A stretch of DNA of 64,000 nucleotides from Gallaecimonas sp045291545 (GCF_045291545.1 NZ_CP149514.1:2108001-2172000); one strand, 5' to 3'. Shown: positions 34,971-44,868, numbered from the stretch's first letter. A program made the numbers and translations. The notes: a model not told the origin generated them from the sequence alone.

Positions 34971-35345
34971 TTATTCTTCGTCCAGTTCGTCGTCTTCTTC
35001 CCCGAAGAAGGTACCCCAACCGTCGTAGTCCACACCAAAGCGGTCGGCCAGTTGCAACAGGGTATCGGTATCTTCGTTCAGCTCCTCAAGCACCAAGGGC
35101 CCTTCACGAACAGCATCAAAGCAGAATAGTGTCACCCGGCCTTCCCGGAATTCTTCTGCATCGGCCACTTCATAGCCCAGCTTGTACACTTCCATGGCCA
35201 TCTTCTCCAGCTTGTCAAAGCTGGGGCTGGCAAAGTGATGTTCAATAACAAAATCCTCGCTCAGATCAGCGCCATCTTCGCGCAGCGAGTCGAGAATATC
35301 CTGGTTATCTTGACGCTGGGCGTCCAGGCGGGCAGCAAGTGACAT
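34971..35345 (-). CDS. rraB: Ribonuclease E inhibitor RraB
   Basis: RraB (124 aa) binds RNase E and modulates degradosome composition and mRNA decay. It is a very acidic protein with the family's pattern: RQDNQDILDSLREDGADLSEDF near the start, HHFASPSFDKLEKMAMEVYKLGYEV, ELNEDTDTLLQLADRFGVDYDGWGTFF, and an acidic tail. The ATG at 35345 has GAGGAG upstream; 16 extra ORF residues are discarded. Confidence 0.92.
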   Translation of the reverse strand: MSLAARLDAQRQDNQDILDSLREDGADLSEDFVIEHHFASPSFDKLEKMAMEVYKLGYEVADAEEFREGRVTLFCFDAVREGPLVLEELNEDTDTLLQLADRFGVDYDGWGTFFGEEDDELDEE

Positions 35346-35400
35346 GGCAAACTCCTCTAGCGGTGGCGCTAAGCCTATCATGGCCGGCGCCAAGGCGCCG

Positions 35401-36093
35401 TCAAATTTCCTTGAGTGTCTGCGCCATCATTTGATGGCAGCGCTCTGACAGGGCTCGGGCTTGGCTGCGATCCAAGCCTTCGGTGCTGACCGGCGGCAGA
35501 TAGCGTAACGTCACAGTGCCGTTATGCCAGCGGTTGAGGCGCTTATCATCCAGGTTGGAAACGACAATCGGCACTATCGGCACACCGGCAGCAATAGCGG
35601 TATAAAACGCACCGGTTTTAAACGGTAACAGGCCCCGGCCGTAACTGCGCGTTCCTTCCGGGAACAACCACACCGACAGGTTATCCTCACGGATGCGCCG
35701 GGCCGTTTCATCGATGGTGCCTTTGGCCCGGCTCTTGTTGTTACGGTCAATCAGGATATTACCGCTGAGCCAGTACAGCAGACCGAAAAAGGGGATCCAT
35801 TTCAGGCTTTTCTTGCCAATGGTGACAGTGCGAGGCCGCACCGCATTGGAGGCGGTAAAAAGATCCCAGGTACTCTGGTGGTTACCGATAAAGACCACCG
35901 GCCCCGCGGGCAGGTTTTCCTCGCCCTCAATTTTCACCTTGGCACCCAATAACGGTGCCAGGCCACCAAACAGGTGGGCAAAACGGTAAACATGATTGGG
36001 GTGAAAGGGGCGAAGCAGGCAATACAAAGAGCCAAACACGCCCACCAGCATCACAATCAACAGCAATAAAGTCACACGTAAAACGGCAAGCAT
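35401..36093 (-). CDS. plsC: 1-acyl-sn-glycerol-3-phosphate acyltransferase
   Basis: PlsC (230 aa) adds the second acyl chain to lysophosphatidate at the inner membrane. An N-terminal membrane helix (MLAVLRVTLLLLIVMLVGVFG) precedes the catalytic HX4D box NHQSTWD near residue 72, the GNILIDRNN block, and the substrate-binding FPEGTRS near 145. The ORF could extend to 36201, but that region overlaps the neighbouring gene and lacks a membrane start. The ATG at 36093 matches the family. Confidence 0.92.
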   Translation of the reverse strand: MLAVLRVTLLLLIVMLVGVFGSLYCLLRPFHPNHVYRFAHLFGGLAPLLGAKVKIEGEENLPAGPVVFIGNHQSTWDLFTASNAVRPRTVTIGKKSLKWIPFFGLLYWLSGNILIDRNNKSRAKGTIDETARRIREDNLSVWLFPEGTRSYGRGLLPFKTGAFYTAIAAGVPIVPIVVSNLDDKRLNRWHNGTVTLRYLPPVSTEGLDRSQARALSERCHQMMAQTLKEI

Positions 36094-36172
36094 AATGGCA
36101 CCGGTGGGAAAAACTGCGCTGCGCATTATACCGGCTTGTTGCCAAGAAACATCCGTTTTAGCGAACAAATGT

Positions 36173-37201
36173 TCACTCAGCGAGGATCCGCTCCAAGCCA
36201 TCCACTACTTCATCAACACCAATACCAGCCATCAGCGCTTCGCCCTTGGCACGCTTCCCCCAGGGCAATTGCTGCCAGGGCTGGCCGGTTTGTGCGGTGA
36301 TATTGGCATCGTAGCGGTTCACGACCCACTGCTGATGGTTATAAGGCCCGGTACGGCGGGGGTTAGAGTGAGCATACAAGCCGATGGTCGCAACCTTCTG
36401 ACTAGAAGCCATGTGCACCGGCCCGGTGTCTGGAGCCAAGACCACCCTAGCCCGGCCTAACAGTGCCCACAGTGTTTTCAGATCGGTCTGGCCGGTCAAA
36501 TCGGTTACCGGATACTGGCAATAAGCACTGATCGCCTGGCCTCGCTCTCGTTCTGAGCTGGCCGGGCCACCACACAGCAGTACGCTGAGCCCTTGTTCAC
36601 TGGCCCAGTCAGCGACTGCCGCATAGCGCTCCGCCAGCCAGGCCCGTTCCGCTTTTGAGGCGCTATGGCAGATCACCAAAGCCTGCTGCCCATCCGGCAG
36701 CAACTCAGCCGCTTTACGCGCCGCCACCTCTGGGATCGGAACCGGCAACGGCCACTGGGGTTGGGGGTCGCTTATCCCCAGATAGCGGGCAAAAGCGAGA
36801 AAGTTATCCAACACGTGCACGCTGTCAGGTGCCGGTACCTGTTCATTGGTAAACAGCCATTGCCCTTCACCGGCACGGCTACGGGCAAAGCCCAGCCGCC
36901 GCTTGGCGCGGATCCCCAAGCTCAGCACGGAAGCGCGCAAGGCAATTTGCATATGCAACAAGGCATCAAAACGCCGCCCGGACAGCTGCCGCCACAGCGC
37001 TCGCATTCCTTTAAAGCCGGCTTTTTTGTCAAAAACCACCAGCTCAACGCCATCCAGACCAGCCATTAATTGCGCTTCCGCTTTCCCCAACACCCAGGTG
37101 ATCTGACAGGCCGGCCAGCGCTGACGGATCACACTGACTAAAGCCAGGGCGTGACAGACATCACCGATAGCCGATAAGCGTAAGATACAGATGGATTTCA
37201 T
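36173..37201 (-). CDS. Glycosyltransferase family 9 (LPS heptosyltransferase-like)
   Basis: A 342-aa cytoplasmic GT-B enzyme. The N-terminal ILRLSAIGDVCHAL loop is the hallmark of heptosyltransferases, and the C-terminal nucleotide-sugar site is seen in GPASSERE, LAPDTGPVHMASSQKVATIGLY and HSNPRRTGPY. It most likely transfers ADP-heptose to the LPS inner core. Its divergent neighbour kdkA modifies Kdo, which supports a core-LPS role. Whether it is WaaC, WaaF or another GT9 member cannot be fixed, so no symbol is given. TGGAG precedes the ATG. Confidence 0.85.
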   Translation of the reverse strand: MKSICILRLSAIGDVCHALALVSVIRQRWPACQITWVLGKAEAQLMAGLDGVELVVFDKKAGFKGMRALWRQLSGRRFDALLHMQIALRASVLSLGIRAKRRLGFARSRAGEGQWLFTNEQVPAPDSVHVLDNFLAFARYLGISDPQPQWPLPVPIPEVAARKAAELLPDGQQALVICHSASKAERAWLAERYAAVADWASEQGLSVLLCGGPASSERERGQAISAYCQYPVTDLTGQTDLKTLWALLGRARVVLAPDTGPVHMASSQKVATIGLYAHSNPRRTGPYNHQQWVVNRYDANITAQTGQPWQQLPWGKRAKGEALMAGIGVDEVVDGLERILAE

Positions 37202-37285
37202 GGCAGCTCCAGCACGAAAGCGCGGTCATTATGCAGCCCGCAGGGGCTGATGTACAATGGCCGCAACAGCCTCCGAGAGCCCGAT

Positions 37286-38008
37286 ATGAACAGCCCCCAC
37301 GCCTTCTGGAGCCGACGCCATTTTCTCCTGCACGACCCGCTGCGTTTTAGCCAGCCCGGCCCGGATGAATTTACCCCGCAATACTGGCTCGATCGCCAAG
37401 CCGTAACCGGCCAGAGCCATGGCCGCGGTGTCACCTACTTTGTGCAGCAGGGCCAGCAACACTGGGTATTGCGCCACTACCGCCGCGGTGGCCTGATCGG
37501 CAAGCTGATCCACGACCGCTATCTTTACACCGGCATTGCCCGCTGCCGGCCGGTCGCCGAGTTTCGGCTGTTGCAGCAGTTGCATCAGCAGGGCTTACCG
37601 GTACCCCGGCCCATTGGTGCCCACGTACATAAAGTGGGCCTCTGGTATCGCGGTGACCTACTCATTGAACGTATTGATGGTGCGCGCGATCTGGTGGCCT
37701 GGCTGCAACAGCAACCACTGAGTGAGATGCAGTGGCAGGCCGTTGGCCAGCTCTTGCGCCGCTTTCATGATGCCGGTGTCTACCATGCCGATCTCAACAG
37801 CCACAATATCCTGATGAATGATGCCAAGGCCCTGTGGCTCATTGATTTTGATCGCGGCGCTGTGCGCGCACCCGGCGTCTGGCAGGAAGATAACCTGGCG
37901 CGACTGCTGCGTTCCTTAAACAAAGAACAGCAACGCCTCAGCCCCTTTTACTGGCAACAACAACGGGACTGGCCAGCACTGATGGCCGGCTATGAAAAAG
38001 GCGCCTGA
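37286..38008 (+). CDS. kdkA: 3-deoxy-D-manno-octulosonic acid kinase
   Basis: KdkA (240 aa) phosphorylates the Kdo residue of lipid A-Kdo. It has an atypical protein-kinase fold: GRGVTYFVQQGQQHWVLRHYRRGG carries the ATP lysine/arginine region, HADLNSHNILMND at about 172-184 is the catalytic loop, and LIDFDRGAVR is the metal-binding DFD. GAGAG lies six bases before the ATG at 37286; the longer ORF is discarded. It is divergent from the heptosyltransferase gene, and its stop codon lies in the terminator loop. Confidence 0.93.
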   Translation: MNSPHAFWSRRHFLLHDPLRFSQPGPDEFTPQYWLDRQAVTGQSHGRGVTYFVQQGQQHWVLRHYRRGGLIGKLIHDRYLYTGIARCRPVAEFRLLQQLHQQGLPVPRPIGAHVHKVGLWYRGDLLIERIDGARDLVAWLQQQPLSEMQWQAVGQLLRRFHDAGVYHADLNSHNILMNDAKALWLIDFDRGAVRAPGVWQEDNLARLLRSLNKEQQRLSPFYWQQQRDWPALMAGYEKGA

Positions 38009-38020
38009 ACGGCGCCTTTT
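37996..38020. terminator. Bidirectional terminator between kdkA and parC
   Basis: AAAAGGCGCC-TGAAC-GGCGCCTTTT. The kdkA stop codon (TGA) is in the loop, so the last kdkA codons form the left arm. Confidence 0.9.
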
Positions 38021-38022
38021 AC

Positions 38023-40278
38023 TTAGTCGGAGCTTTCCACTTCCACCGCATCCACCCGTTGCAGCCCTCGCGGCAACTTGGCTCCACGGCGGCCTCGTTC
38101 GCCCTGATAATGCGCCAGATCATCGGCTTTAAGGGTCAGCTTGCGCTTACCGGCGTAGGCGGTCAGGCTGTCGCCCGGGCCAAGAATGGCCAGTTGCCTT
38201 ACCACCTCTTCCCTGCTGGCTGCCCGGGCTGACGGGATAGCCATAATTTTATTGCCCTTGCCTTTGGCCAGTGCCGGCAGATCGGCTAACGGGAACAGCA
38301 GCATGCGCCCCTCGTTACTGATCGCCACCACCTGGCAGCCGTCCTTGTTAGGTATCTTCAGCGGCGGCAGTAGCTGGGCACCGGTGGGCAGTGTCACTAG
38401 TGCTTTACCGTTTTTCTGGCGGCTGACCATGTCGCTGAGCTTACAAATAAAGCCGTAACCTGCATCGGAGGCCAGCAGGTACTGATCGCTGTCTTCTCCC
38501 AGCAATACCTGCTCAAAACTCTCCCCGGCCACCAGGTTGAAGCGAGTGGTCAGCGGTTCCCCCTGGGAGCGGGCCGATGGTAGCGAGAAGGCATCACAGG
38601 CAAAACTGCGGCCTGAGCTGTCAATAAACACCACCGGCTGATTACTTTTGCCACGGGCTGCCGTTTTAAAACCATCACCGGCTTTGTAGCTGAGTTTTTC
38701 CGGCTCGATGTCATGGCCTTTGGCAGTGCGCGCCCAACCGTTGGTCGACAGCACCACTGTCACCGGTTCAGTCGGCATCAGTTCTTTTTCCGTCAGCGCC
38801 TTGGCTTCGGCCCTAACTACCAGCGGTGAACGGCGCTGGTCACCGTAGCTTTCGGCATCAGCTTGCAGTTCTTTTTTGATGAGGTTTTTCAGCGCCCGCT
38901 CCGAGCCCAGCAGGCGAGTCAGTTCGTCACGCTCTTTGGCCAGCTCGTCCTGTTCAGAGCGGATCTTCATTTCCTCAAGCTTGGCCAAGTGGCGCAATTT
39001 CAACTCGAGAATGGCTTCCGCTTGTTTGTCAGACAAACCAAAGCGGGCCATCAACACCGGCTTGGGTTCGTCTTCGCTGCGGATAATGTGGATCACCTCA
39101 TCGATATTCAAAAAGGCAATCAGCAGGCCCGCCAGCACATGCAGCCGCGCCTCGACTTTATCCAGCCGGTATTGCAGGCGCCGGGTTACCACACCGGTGC
39201 GATATTGCAGCCACTCGCTGAGCATCAGGTTCAGTGGCTTGACCTGCGGCCGGCCGTCGAGGCCCAGCACATTCAGGTTCACCCGGTAATTGCGCTCCAG
39301 ATCGGTAGTGGCAAACAGGTGCGCCATCAGCGCCTCAATGTCGACCCGATTGGATTTGGGCACCACAACCAGGCGTACCGGATTTTCATGATCAGACTCA
39401 TCACGCAGATCAGCGACCATCGGCAGTTTTTTGGCCTGCATCTGGGCAGCGATCTGCTCGAGAATTTTGCCGCTGGCAGTCTGGTGTGGCAGTGCCGTGA
39501 TCACCACTTCACCGCTATCAAGTTCGTACTTGGCGCGCATTTTGACGCTGCCCCGACCGCTCTCATAGAGCTTTTGCAGATCCGCCGCTGGGGTAATAAT
39601 TTCGGCCTCAGTGGGGTAATCCGGGCCAGGCACAAACGCCATCAGCTCAGCCACACTGGCCTTGGGATGAGACAATAAATGGATGCAGGCGGCCGTCAGT
39701 TCACACACGTTATGGGGCGGAATGTCGGTGGCCATGCCCACGGCAATGCCGGTAGTGCCATTGATCAGCACATGGGGCAAACGGGCCGGTAAAATGGCCG
39801 GTTCATTGAGGGTGCCATCAAAGTTTGGCACCCAATCAACGGTGCCCTGGCCCAACTCCGCCAGCAGTACCTGGGAAAACTTGGCCAACCGCGACTCAGT
39901 ATAACGCATAGCCGCAAAGGATTTAGGGTCATCCGGTGCCCCCCAGTTCCCCTGGCCGTCAACCAGCGGGTAGCGGTAGGAGAACGGCTGTGCCATCAGC
40001 ACCATAGCCTCATAGCAGGCGCTGTCTCCGTGCGGGTGATACTTACCCAGCACATCACCGACAGTACGGGCAGATTTTTTGTACTTGGCAGCAGCACTGA
40101 GCCCCAGCTCGCTCATGGCGTAAATAATACGCCGCTGCACCGGCTTGAGGCCGTCGCCCAGGTGTGGCAAAGCACGGTCCTGGATAACGTACATGGAATA
40201 GTTCAGATACGCCGACTCCGTAAAGCGGCGTAGCGGCATTTGTTCAATGCCGTCCAGACTTGCGGCTATCTCATCCAT
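38023..40278 (-). CDS. parC: DNA topoisomerase IV subunit A
   Basis: ParC (751 aa) cuts and rejoins DNA during decatenation of daughter chromosomes. The winged-helix domain with KPVQRRIIYAM, the active-site Tyr126 in FAAMRYTES, and a C-terminal beta-pinwheel are present. The quinolone-determining region HPHGDSACYEAM retains Ser86 and Glu90 (E. coli Ser80/Glu84), i.e. the susceptible form. It is separated from parE by a GGDEF/EAL gene in the same direction. Confidence 0.97.
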   Translation of the reverse strand: MDEIAASLDGIEQMPLRRFTESAYLNYSMYVIQDRALPHLGDGLKPVQRRIIYAMSELGLSAAAKYKKSARTVGDVLGKYHPHGDSACYEAMVLMAQPFSYRYPLVDGQGNWGAPDDPKSFAAMRYTESRLAKFSQVLLAELGQGTVDWVPNFDGTLNEPAILPARLPHVLINGTTGIAVGMATDIPPHNVCELTAACIHLLSHPKASVAELMAFVPGPDYPTEAEIITPAADLQKLYESGRGSVKMRAKYELDSGEVVITALPHQTASGKILEQIAAQMQAKKLPMVADLRDESDHENPVRLVVVPKSNRVDIEALMAHLFATTDLERNYRVNLNVLGLDGRPQVKPLNLMLSEWLQYRTGVVTRRLQYRLDKVEARLHVLAGLLIAFLNIDEVIHIIRSEDEPKPVLMARFGLSDKQAEAILELKLRHLAKLEEMKIRSEQDELAKERDELTRLLGSERALKNLIKKELQADAESYGDQRRSPLVVRAEAKALTEKELMPTEPVTVVLSTNGWARTAKGHDIEPEKLSYKAGDGFKTAARGKSNQPVVFIDSSGRSFACDAFSLPSARSQGEPLTTRFNLVAGESFEQVLLGEDSDQYLLASDAGYGFICKLSDMVSRQKNGKALVTLPTGAQLLPPLKIPNKDGCQVVAISNEGRMLLFPLADLPALAKGKGNKIMAIPSARAASREEVVRQLAILGPGDSLTAYAGKRKLTLKADDLAHYQGERGRRGAKLPRGLQRVDAVEVESSD

Positions 40279-40309
40279 GGGCGTGTCGTTATGGTCTCTT
40301 ATTAAACAT

Positions 40310-42358
40310 TCAAGCTACCGCCAGGCTCGGCCACAAGCATTCTGCTGGCTGTGGCTGACCGAACAGGTAACCCTGCATGTAACTGACCTGCAAAATACTC
40401 AGCAGCTCAGCCACTTCTTCATCTTCAACAAATTCAGCAACGGTGCGGTAACCGAACTGATCGGCAATATCCACCAGGGCACTGACAAAAATCGAGTCGG
40501 CACCCTGATTGGCCAGGCCACGAATAAAGGAGCCATCAATTTTGATGTAATCCACCGGCAGCGACTTGAGGGTGTGGAATGACGAATAGCCCACCCCGAA
40601 GTCATCCAGGGCAAAATGGCACCCTAATCTTTTGAGCTGCTCCATGAACTGGCGGGCTTTGTCGAGGTTGGTCAGGGCCGCTGTTTCGGTGATTTCGATA
40701 ATCAGTAACCGGGCCAGATCCGGACGTTGCTGCAAACGCTTGGCAATCATGGCAATAGCGGTATTCTCACCGAAGGTTTTCGGAGACAGATTGACGGCCA
40801 AGCGCACCTGATGTTCCAGATCCAACCTGTCTAACAGCCGCAGCAGTTCATCAAAGACCCACAAATCCAGTTCAGTGGTACGGCCGGTCTGCTCGGCGGC
40901 ACGAATAAACTCGACCGGTGACACCAGTTCACCGCTACGATCCCGCGCCCGCAACAGTGTTTCATAGTGCGCCACTTCACGGGTTTCGGTATCCACAATC
41001 GGCTGAAAATACAGACTCAGGTTATTGCTGTTAATGCCGTGCTTGGACTTTTCTATCCAGTACAGGTGCTGCCCCAACATGGCTTCATTTTCACTGTGCA
41101 CCACCCGCACCCAGCGGTTTTTGCCCTGCTCTTTGGCACTGTACATGGCGATGTCAGCCCGGGCGAGAATGTCATCGATGTCGTCACCGTCATCCGGCAG
41201 GTGGGCCACACCAATGGAAACTGACGGCGAATGCAGCTGGCCACCACCACTGACCCGAACATCCCGCAAGGCATCATAGAGGCCAAGCAGCAGCGACTCT
41301 TCCGCCGCTTCAGTCAGTCCCGGTACCAGAACCGCAAATTCATCACCACCAAAACGCGCCACGGTAGCGTTTTCCGGCATCACTTTACTCAGTACCCGGG
41401 CAACCCGGGTCAGCAAACGATCACCCACTTTGTGGCCAGCAATATCATTGACCAGTTTGAAGTTATCCAGGTCCATGAACATCAGACTGGCGCGCTGGCG
41501 GTAACGCAGCAAGTCCTGCAACTTGACTTCAAAATGGCGGCGATTCAGGAGTCCGGTCAGCACATCGTGGCTGGCCAACCACTCCAGTTCACTGGCCCGG
41601 CGCTGCAATTGTTCTTCCATGCTTTCCAGCTGCAGCGACATTTTTTCCAGCCGCCGCCCCAGTACACTAGGCTCGTCCAGCAGGCGCTTGCGATGGCCAA
41701 TCGCACGCAAACGCACTCTGAACTGTTCATAGGCGCCGTTGGCCAGTAACGGCAGGGAATCGCTGATCGCCGACAACCGGTTCAGTGGCTGGCGCAGTAG
41801 CCAGTAAAACAACAATGAAAAAAGCCCCAGGCCAAGCAGACCGAAAATCAGCGCCTGCGTTTGCGCAGCACTGCGCACTGACAGCAGATTACTATCTCGA
41901 ATCAGGACCCCAAGGCGGTATTGGCTGTCATGCCAGAGGTTCTCATACCAGTAAGGGCTGTTGTCACAACTTCCGCTATCTAGACAGGCCTGGCTCAGCT
42001 GTGGTGGCTCTGGAGTAGTGCTGTACAGCAGCGGCTGCTGGGCGTTATTCGCCGTTACCACCAGGTCCAGATCCATAGCCCGGCTCAGTGCACTCAGGGA
42101 CTGCTGCGCTTTCCCTGACAACAGCTCACAGTCTGTTTGACTGCAATGCAAATGCCAGGGGCCATCGGCATGTAACGCTCGTAACTGATTACTGAAAAGG
42201 CTTTGGGCGTAATGCTGACTTTGCTGACGGAGCATCTGGTTCATCTGCCCGGCAAGCCAATTGTTCGAGTGCAGATAACCCACAAAAACCATCGCCAGTA
42301 AGGCAAAAGCAGGAAGCAACAACTGCCAGCGCAGGCTGAAGGCAACAGCTCGTTTCAC
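40310..42358 (-). CDS. Membrane GGDEF-EAL c-di-GMP enzyme between parE and parC
   Basis: A 682-aa protein: an N-terminal membrane helix (about 10-30), a periplasmic region to about 165 with several Cys, a second helix (ALIFGLLGLGLFSLLFYWLL), a HAMP-like linker and coiled coil, then GGDEF (about 255-415) and EAL (about 430-680). GGDEF is intact (VARFGGDEFAVL, with LDNFKLVND). The EAL domain has ETL in place of EAL but keeps NLSP, EITET, DDFGVG, IKIDGSF, AEFVE and QGYLF, so phosphodiesterase activity is plausible. It starts at GTG 42358, overlapping the parE stop by four bases (GTGA), so it is translationally coupled to parE. The longer ORF inside parE is discarded. Confidence 0.9.
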   Translation of the reverse strand: MKRAVAFSLRWQLLLPAFALLAMVFVGYLHSNNWLAGQMNQMLRQQSQHYAQSLFSNQLRALHADGPWHLHCSQTDCELLSGKAQQSLSALSRAMDLDLVVTANNAQQPLLYSTTPEPPQLSQACLDSGSCDNSPYWYENLWHDSQYRLGVLIRDSNLLSVRSAAQTQALIFGLLGLGLFSLLFYWLLRQPLNRLSAISDSLPLLANGAYEQFRVRLRAIGHRKRLLDEPSVLGRRLEKMSLQLESMEEQLQRRASELEWLASHDVLTGLLNRRHFEVKLQDLLRYRQRASLMFMDLDNFKLVNDIAGHKVGDRLLTRVARVLSKVMPENATVARFGGDEFAVLVPGLTEAAEESLLLGLYDALRDVRVSGGGQLHSPSVSIGVAHLPDDGDDIDDILARADIAMYSAKEQGKNRWVRVVHSENEAMLGQHLYWIEKSKHGINSNNLSLYFQPIVDTETREVAHYETLLRARDRSGELVSPVEFIRAAEQTGRTTELDLWVFDELLRLLDRLDLEHQVRLAVNLSPKTFGENTAIAMIAKRLQQRPDLARLLIIEITETAALTNLDKARQFMEQLKRLGCHFALDDFGVGYSSFHTLKSLPVDYIKIDGSFIRGLANQGADSIFVSALVDIADQFGYRTVAEFVEDEEVAELLSILQVSYMQGYLFGQPQPAECLWPSLAVA

Positions 42359-44244
42359 GCCAACTCCGCCTGATGGCCGTGGTTTTCCAGCCACTCCCGA
42401 CGATCCCCGGAACGCTTTTTCGCCAACAGCATATCCATCAACGCCAGAGTCTGTTCCGCATCATCAACGGTCAACTGCACCAAGCGCCGGGTTGACGGCT
42501 CCATGGTGGTTTCCCGAAGCTGCAGCGGGTTCATTTCGCCAAGTCCTTTAAAGCGGGTCACTTGAATTTTACCGCGACGATTTTCCGCCGCTAAGCGATC
42601 CAAAATGCCCTGCCGCTCCTGCTCATCAAGGGCGTAATAGACATCCTTGCCCACATCAACCCGAAACAGTGGCGGCATGGCGACATAAATATGTCCCTGT
42701 TCCACCAGGGGCCGAAAATGCCGTAAAAACAGCGCGCACAGCAAGGTTGCGATGTGCAAGCCATCAGAGTCGGCATCGGCAAGAATGCAAATTTTACCGT
42801 AACGCAGTGCGCTCAGGTCAGTGGAGTCCGGGTCCATGCCGATGGCAACAGAAATATCATGCACTTCCTGGCTGGCCAGGATATCTGTCGAGTCCACTTC
42901 CCAGGTGTTAAGGATCTTGCCTCGTAGCGGCATCACCGCCTGAAAGTCGCGGTCACGGGCCTGCTTGGCGCTGCCGCCGGCCGAGTCCCCTTCCACCAAA
43001 AACAGCTCAGAACGGGATGGGTCATCCGTGGCACAGTCGGTCAATTTGCCAGGCAGTGCCGGGCCGGAAGTTACCTTTTTGCGAGCCACCTTTTTGGCAC
43101 TGCGGGTACGCCGCTGGGCGTTGCTGATAAAATGCTCGGCGAGCATTTCAGCAATCTCAGTGTTGGAGTTCAGCCACAGACTGAAGGTGTCTTTGACTAC
43201 CCCGGAGACAAAGCTGGCGCATTGGCGAGACGACAGCCGCTCTTTGGTCTGGCCGGCAAATTGTGGATCCTGCATTTTTACGCTGAGCACAAAGGCGCAG
43301 CGGTCCCAGATATCTTCAGGAGTCAGTTTCAGCCCGCGTGGCAGCAAGTTGCGAAACTCACAAAACTCGCGCATAGCCTCCAAGAGTCCTTGTCGCAAGC
43401 CATTGACATGGGTGCCCCCCTGCGCGGTGGGGATCAGGTTAACGTAAGATTCCTGAATCAGGTCGCCGCCTTCATGGAGCCACAGCACAGCCCAATCCAC
43501 CGCTTCGGTGGTCGCCGCAAATTCGCCGACAAAAGGCGCTTCCGGCAGTTTCGGCCACTGCTCTACCGCCTCGAACAGGTAATCCTGAAGACCTTTTTCA
43601 AAACACCATTCGTGGGTTTCATCATTGACCTTGTCAACAAAGCGTATGGTCAACCCCGGGCACAAGACGGCCTTGGCTCGCAGGCTGTGGCGCAGCCTAG
43701 GTGCGGAAAAACGGGGCGAATCAAAATAGCTGCTGTTAGGCCAGAAACGAACCCGGGTACCGGTATTACGCTTGCCAACACTGCCAACAACGCTCAGTTC
43801 TTCAACCTTGGCGCCGTTTTCAAAGGCAATGGTGTATTGCTGGCCATCACGCTTGATGCCCACTTCAACACGGTTAGACAGGGCGTTGACCACCGAAATG
43901 CCCACACCGTGCAAGCCCCCTGAAAACTGGTAGTTTTTAGACGAGAACTTGCCGCCAGCGTGCAGTTTGCAAAGGATAAGCTCAACACCGGGCACGCCTT
44001 TTTCCGGGTGGATATCCACCGGCATACCACGGCCATCATCAATGACTTCCAGCGACTGATCCTCATGCAGGATCACTTCCACTTTACTGGCAAAGCCAGC
44101 CAGTGCTTCGTCGACGGAGTTATCGATGACTTCCTGGCCCAGGTGGTTAGGGCGCGCAGTGTCGGTATACATGCCGGGGCGGCGTTTTACCGGCTCCAGC
44201 CCTTCGAGAACTTCCAGATCTTGCGAGGTGTACTGGTTACTCAT
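42355..44244 (-). CDS. parE: DNA topoisomerase IV subunit B
   Basis: ParE (629 aa), the ATPase subunit of topoisomerase IV. GHKL motifs include EVIDNSVDEALAGF, DDGRGMPVDIHPE and GGLHGVGISVVNAL; the TOPRIM metal site includes LVEGDSAGGSAKQ and DADSDGLHIATLL. Typical proteobacterial length. It is preceded by yqiA and followed by a coupled GGDEF/EAL gene. Confidence 0.97.
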   Translation of the reverse strand: MSNQYTSQDLEVLEGLEPVKRRPGMYTDTARPNHLGQEVIDNSVDEALAGFASKVEVILHEDQSLEVIDDGRGMPVDIHPEKGVPGVELILCKLHAGGKFSSKNYQFSGGLHGVGISVVNALSNRVEVGIKRDGQQYTIAFENGAKVEELSVVGSVGKRNTGTRVRFWPNSSYFDSPRFSAPRLRHSLRAKAVLCPGLTIRFVDKVNDETHEWCFEKGLQDYLFEAVEQWPKLPEAPFVGEFAATTEAVDWAVLWLHEGGDLIQESYVNLIPTAQGGTHVNGLRQGLLEAMREFCEFRNLLPRGLKLTPEDIWDRCAFVLSVKMQDPQFAGQTKERLSSRQCASFVSGVVKDTFSLWLNSNTEIAEMLAEHFISNAQRRTRSAKKVARKKVTSGPALPGKLTDCATDDPSRSELFLVEGDSAGGSAKQARDRDFQAVMPLRGKILNTWEVDSTDILASQEVHDISVAIGMDPDSTDLSALRYGKICILADADSDGLHIATLLCALFLRHFRPLVEQGHIYVAMPPLFRVDVGKDVYYALDEQERQGILDRLAAENRRGKIQVTRFKGLGEMNPLQLRETTMEPSTRRLVQLTVDDAEQTLALMDMLLAKKRSGDRREWLENHGHQAELA

Positions 44245-44298
44245 GACAGGGTCATTCAGACAAGATTAACGCCATGGTCAGGAAAGCCGGAAAACTTG

Positions 44299-44868
44299 TC
44301 AATACAACTTCAAAAATGCAGCGATCTCAGGCAGGTATCGTGACAGGTCGGTGAAGGCATGATCCCCACCGTTATCAATGGTTTGCCTGGCCCCTTGATA
44401 GTGTTCACGGGCTTGGCGCCAATCCAGTATTTCATCGCCTTTTTTCTGCAACAGCCAGTAACGCTCAGGGTGAGTGAGCACCGGCCGGTATAATTCCCGT
44501 AACTGCTGCATGTGCTGCGGACGCACTTCAAATTGCTCACCGGTATAGGGGTTTTGTTGTGGCCCCAGGTAATCATCCAGTAATTCAAAGGGTTTTACTG
44601 CCGGGTTAATCAACACCGCCTGGCAGTCAAACTGCTCAGCCAGGCTGGTGGCATAAAAACCGCCCAGTGAGCTGCCAATCAATGCCAGAGGCCCCTCACA
44701 GGCAGCCATCGCCTGGCGCAACTCGGCCATCACAGTCGCTGGCGCAAAATGCAGTGCCGGGCAATGCAGACGGGTTTTCGGGCAGTGGTGCGCCACAAAA
44801 TCGGCCACCAGGCGGGCCTTATCCGATTGTGGTGAGGAGTTAAAGCCATGCAGGTAGAACAGCTGCAT
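44299..44868 (-). CDS. yqiA: Esterase YqiA
   Basis: A small alpha/beta-hydrolase (189 aa) of the YqiA/UPF0227 family, with HGFNSSPQSDKARLV at the N-terminus, nucleophile elbow IGSSLGGFYA near residue 68, NPAVKPFELL, and a C-terminal His in NGGDHAFTDL. E. coli YqiA hydrolyses short acyl esters. It overlaps the end of cpdA by one base and lies in the conserved nudF-yqiB-cpdA-yqiA-parE order. Confidence 0.92.
   Translation of the reverse strand: MQLFYLHGFNSSPQSDKARLVADFVAHHCPKTRLHCPALHFAPATVMAELRQAMAACEGPLALIGSSLGGFYATSLAEQFDCQAVLINPAVKPFELLDDYLGPQQNPYTGEQFEVRPQHMQQLRELYRPVLTHPERYWLLQKKGDEILDWRQAREHYQGARQTIDNGGDHAFTDLSRYLPEIAAFLKLY

Noticed and set aside
38863..39678. 271-codon plus-strand frame inside parC
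   Set aside because: Antisense shadow of a fully conserved ParC.
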